Shown: piece after piece, positions 11,970 through 12,289 of the stretch
How the letters are laid out: every line of letters begins with the position of its first letter
Numbering within the stretch: position 1 is the stretch's first letter
From: CAYHKY01 sp964357355
GTDB taxonomy: Bacteria > Patescibacteriota > Microgenomatia > UBA10105
Length of the DNA stretch: 12,289 nucleotides
NCBI GenBank assembly: GCA_964357355.1
Contig: CAYHKY010000046.1
Location: 1 to 12,289 of the forward strand
Reading direction: 5' to 3'
Position numbers and translations under genes: made by a program
Notes under the pieces: model-generated
Database searches by the model: none
Told to the model about the DNA's origin: nothing
The model's input: the letters and a program-made list of their open reading frames with translations, nothing else

Positions 11970-12289
11970 TTAATACAATTTCGGAATTCTGTCGATTGTA
12001 CCAAGCGCCCGGTCGCCGTCTATTTCAATTGCGTCAAAATACCATTTGAGACCTTCGTAGCGGGGTTTATTTTCGCTCTCAACCATTTGCAAGGCTTTTT
12101 TTCGGGTGAGAGATCCTAAGCGGATTTGGTTGCTTCTGAGAGTGTCGTTTTCCGTAAAACCCTGCACTTGGCAGTAAATGTAATTATAAAACGGAACCGA
12201 GCCGTCGCCGATACGCCAGGTTGTCGTAGTCTCAGGATCGGTTTCCCAACCGTATTCTTTTATCAGAACCTGATTAATTTCCGCCTCGT
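11970..12289 (-). CDS. probable N-acetyl sugar amidotransferase, C-terminal part (cut by right edge)
   Basis: The minus-strand frame is open from the right edge to a TAA at 11972-11970, giving the last 106 residues. Visible pieces are EYGWETDPETTTTWRIGDGS, VPFYNYIY, then FTENDTLRSNQIRLGSLTR, KKALQMVESENKPRYEGLKW and an ending IDRIPKLY. This resembles the C-terminus of WbuX/WbpG/PseA-type amidotransferases: ATP-pyrophosphatase (PP-loop) enzymes that use ammonia from a partner to convert an N-acetyl group of a sugar to an acetamidino group. The SNQIR-x-G-x-x-TR-x-x-AL helix is the best match. The PP-loop itself lies outside the window, so the assignment is from memory of C-terminal similarity only. 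It converges on the zinc-ribbon methyltransferase, and the MITE target repeat covers its stop codon. Confidence 0.55.
   Translation of the reverse strand, partial: EAEINQVLIKEYGWETDPETTTTWRIGDGSVPFYNYIYCQVQGFTENDTLRSNQIRLGSLTRKKALQMVESENKPRYEGLKWYFDAIEIDGDRALGTIDRIPKLY

Overview
The window looks like a gene-dense bacterial chromosome segment devoted mainly to the cell surface: membrane glycosyltransferases, a polysaccharide flippase, an acyltransferase, a family-2 glycosyltransferase, three SAM-dependent methyltransferases and the tail of an amidotransferase. Stops TAA, TAG and TGA are all used, so the code appears standard. Genes are closely packed (gaps of 0 to about 80 bp, except where repeats are inserted) and nearly all lack a Shine-Dalgarno sequence. 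Several have a -10-like hexamer only 7-8 nt before the ATG, which suggests leaderless mRNAs. A candidate-phylum (Patescibacteria/CPR, Microgenomates-like) genome would fit this style and content, but that is an inference; there is no rRNA or marker gene here to place it.

Layout. (1) 1-1937, minus strand: a probable three-gene operon, VTC-domain protein -> DUF4956 membrane protein -> CotH-like protein (cut by the left edge), with a promoter at about 1909-1937. (2) 1966-5181, plus strand: two large GT-C-type membrane glycosyltransferase-like proteins, the first of the TMTC/O-mannosyltransferase type. (3) 5182-6651, minus strand: a Wzx/MATE-like flippase that abuts the preceding gene tail to tail with no intervening base. 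(4) 6731-7990, plus strand: an acyltransferase-3 family gene split by a block of about 130 bp made of five hairpins, so a pseudogene. (5) 7961-8824, minus strand: an NPPY-motif methyltransferase carrying an in-frame palindrome related to those hairpins. (6) 9009-10791, minus strand: overlapping FkbM methyltransferase and GT2 glycosyltransferase genes. (7) 10983-11855, plus strand: a zinc-ribbon plus class I methyltransferase. (8) 11970 to the right edge, minus strand: C-terminus of a probable N-acetyl sugar amidotransferase (WbuX/PseA-like).

The most unusual content is repetitive. Three short transposase-less elements (8829-8922, 10789-10932, 11862-11967) share a 13-bp end, CAGGACTTACGCA, facing a degenerate partner end, and each is flanked by a 6-bp A/T-rich direct repeat. 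They behave like a MITE family. All three sit exactly at gene borders: one next to a start codon, one between a start codon and codon 2, one between two convergent stop codons. In the second case the element's own terminal bases supply a replacement ATG for the fkbM-type gene, while the ancestral ATG can still be seen on the far side of the element. A second repeat class (REP-like hairpins such as ATTCCCGC-loop-GCGGGAAT) forms the block that breaks the acyltransferase, fills the second MITE, and appears in frame inside the methyltransferase.

Functionally the set fits synthesis, modification and export of a surface glycan: the GT-C, GT2 and amidotransferase proteins would build or decorate it, the flippase would move it across the membrane, and the FkbM and zinc-ribbon methyltransferases would modify sugars. 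The CotH/VTC/DUF4956 trio is a recurring bacterial gene association whose joint role is not settled. No RNA genes, CRISPR arrays, transposase genes or defence systems were seen, and no gap exceeds 300 bases.
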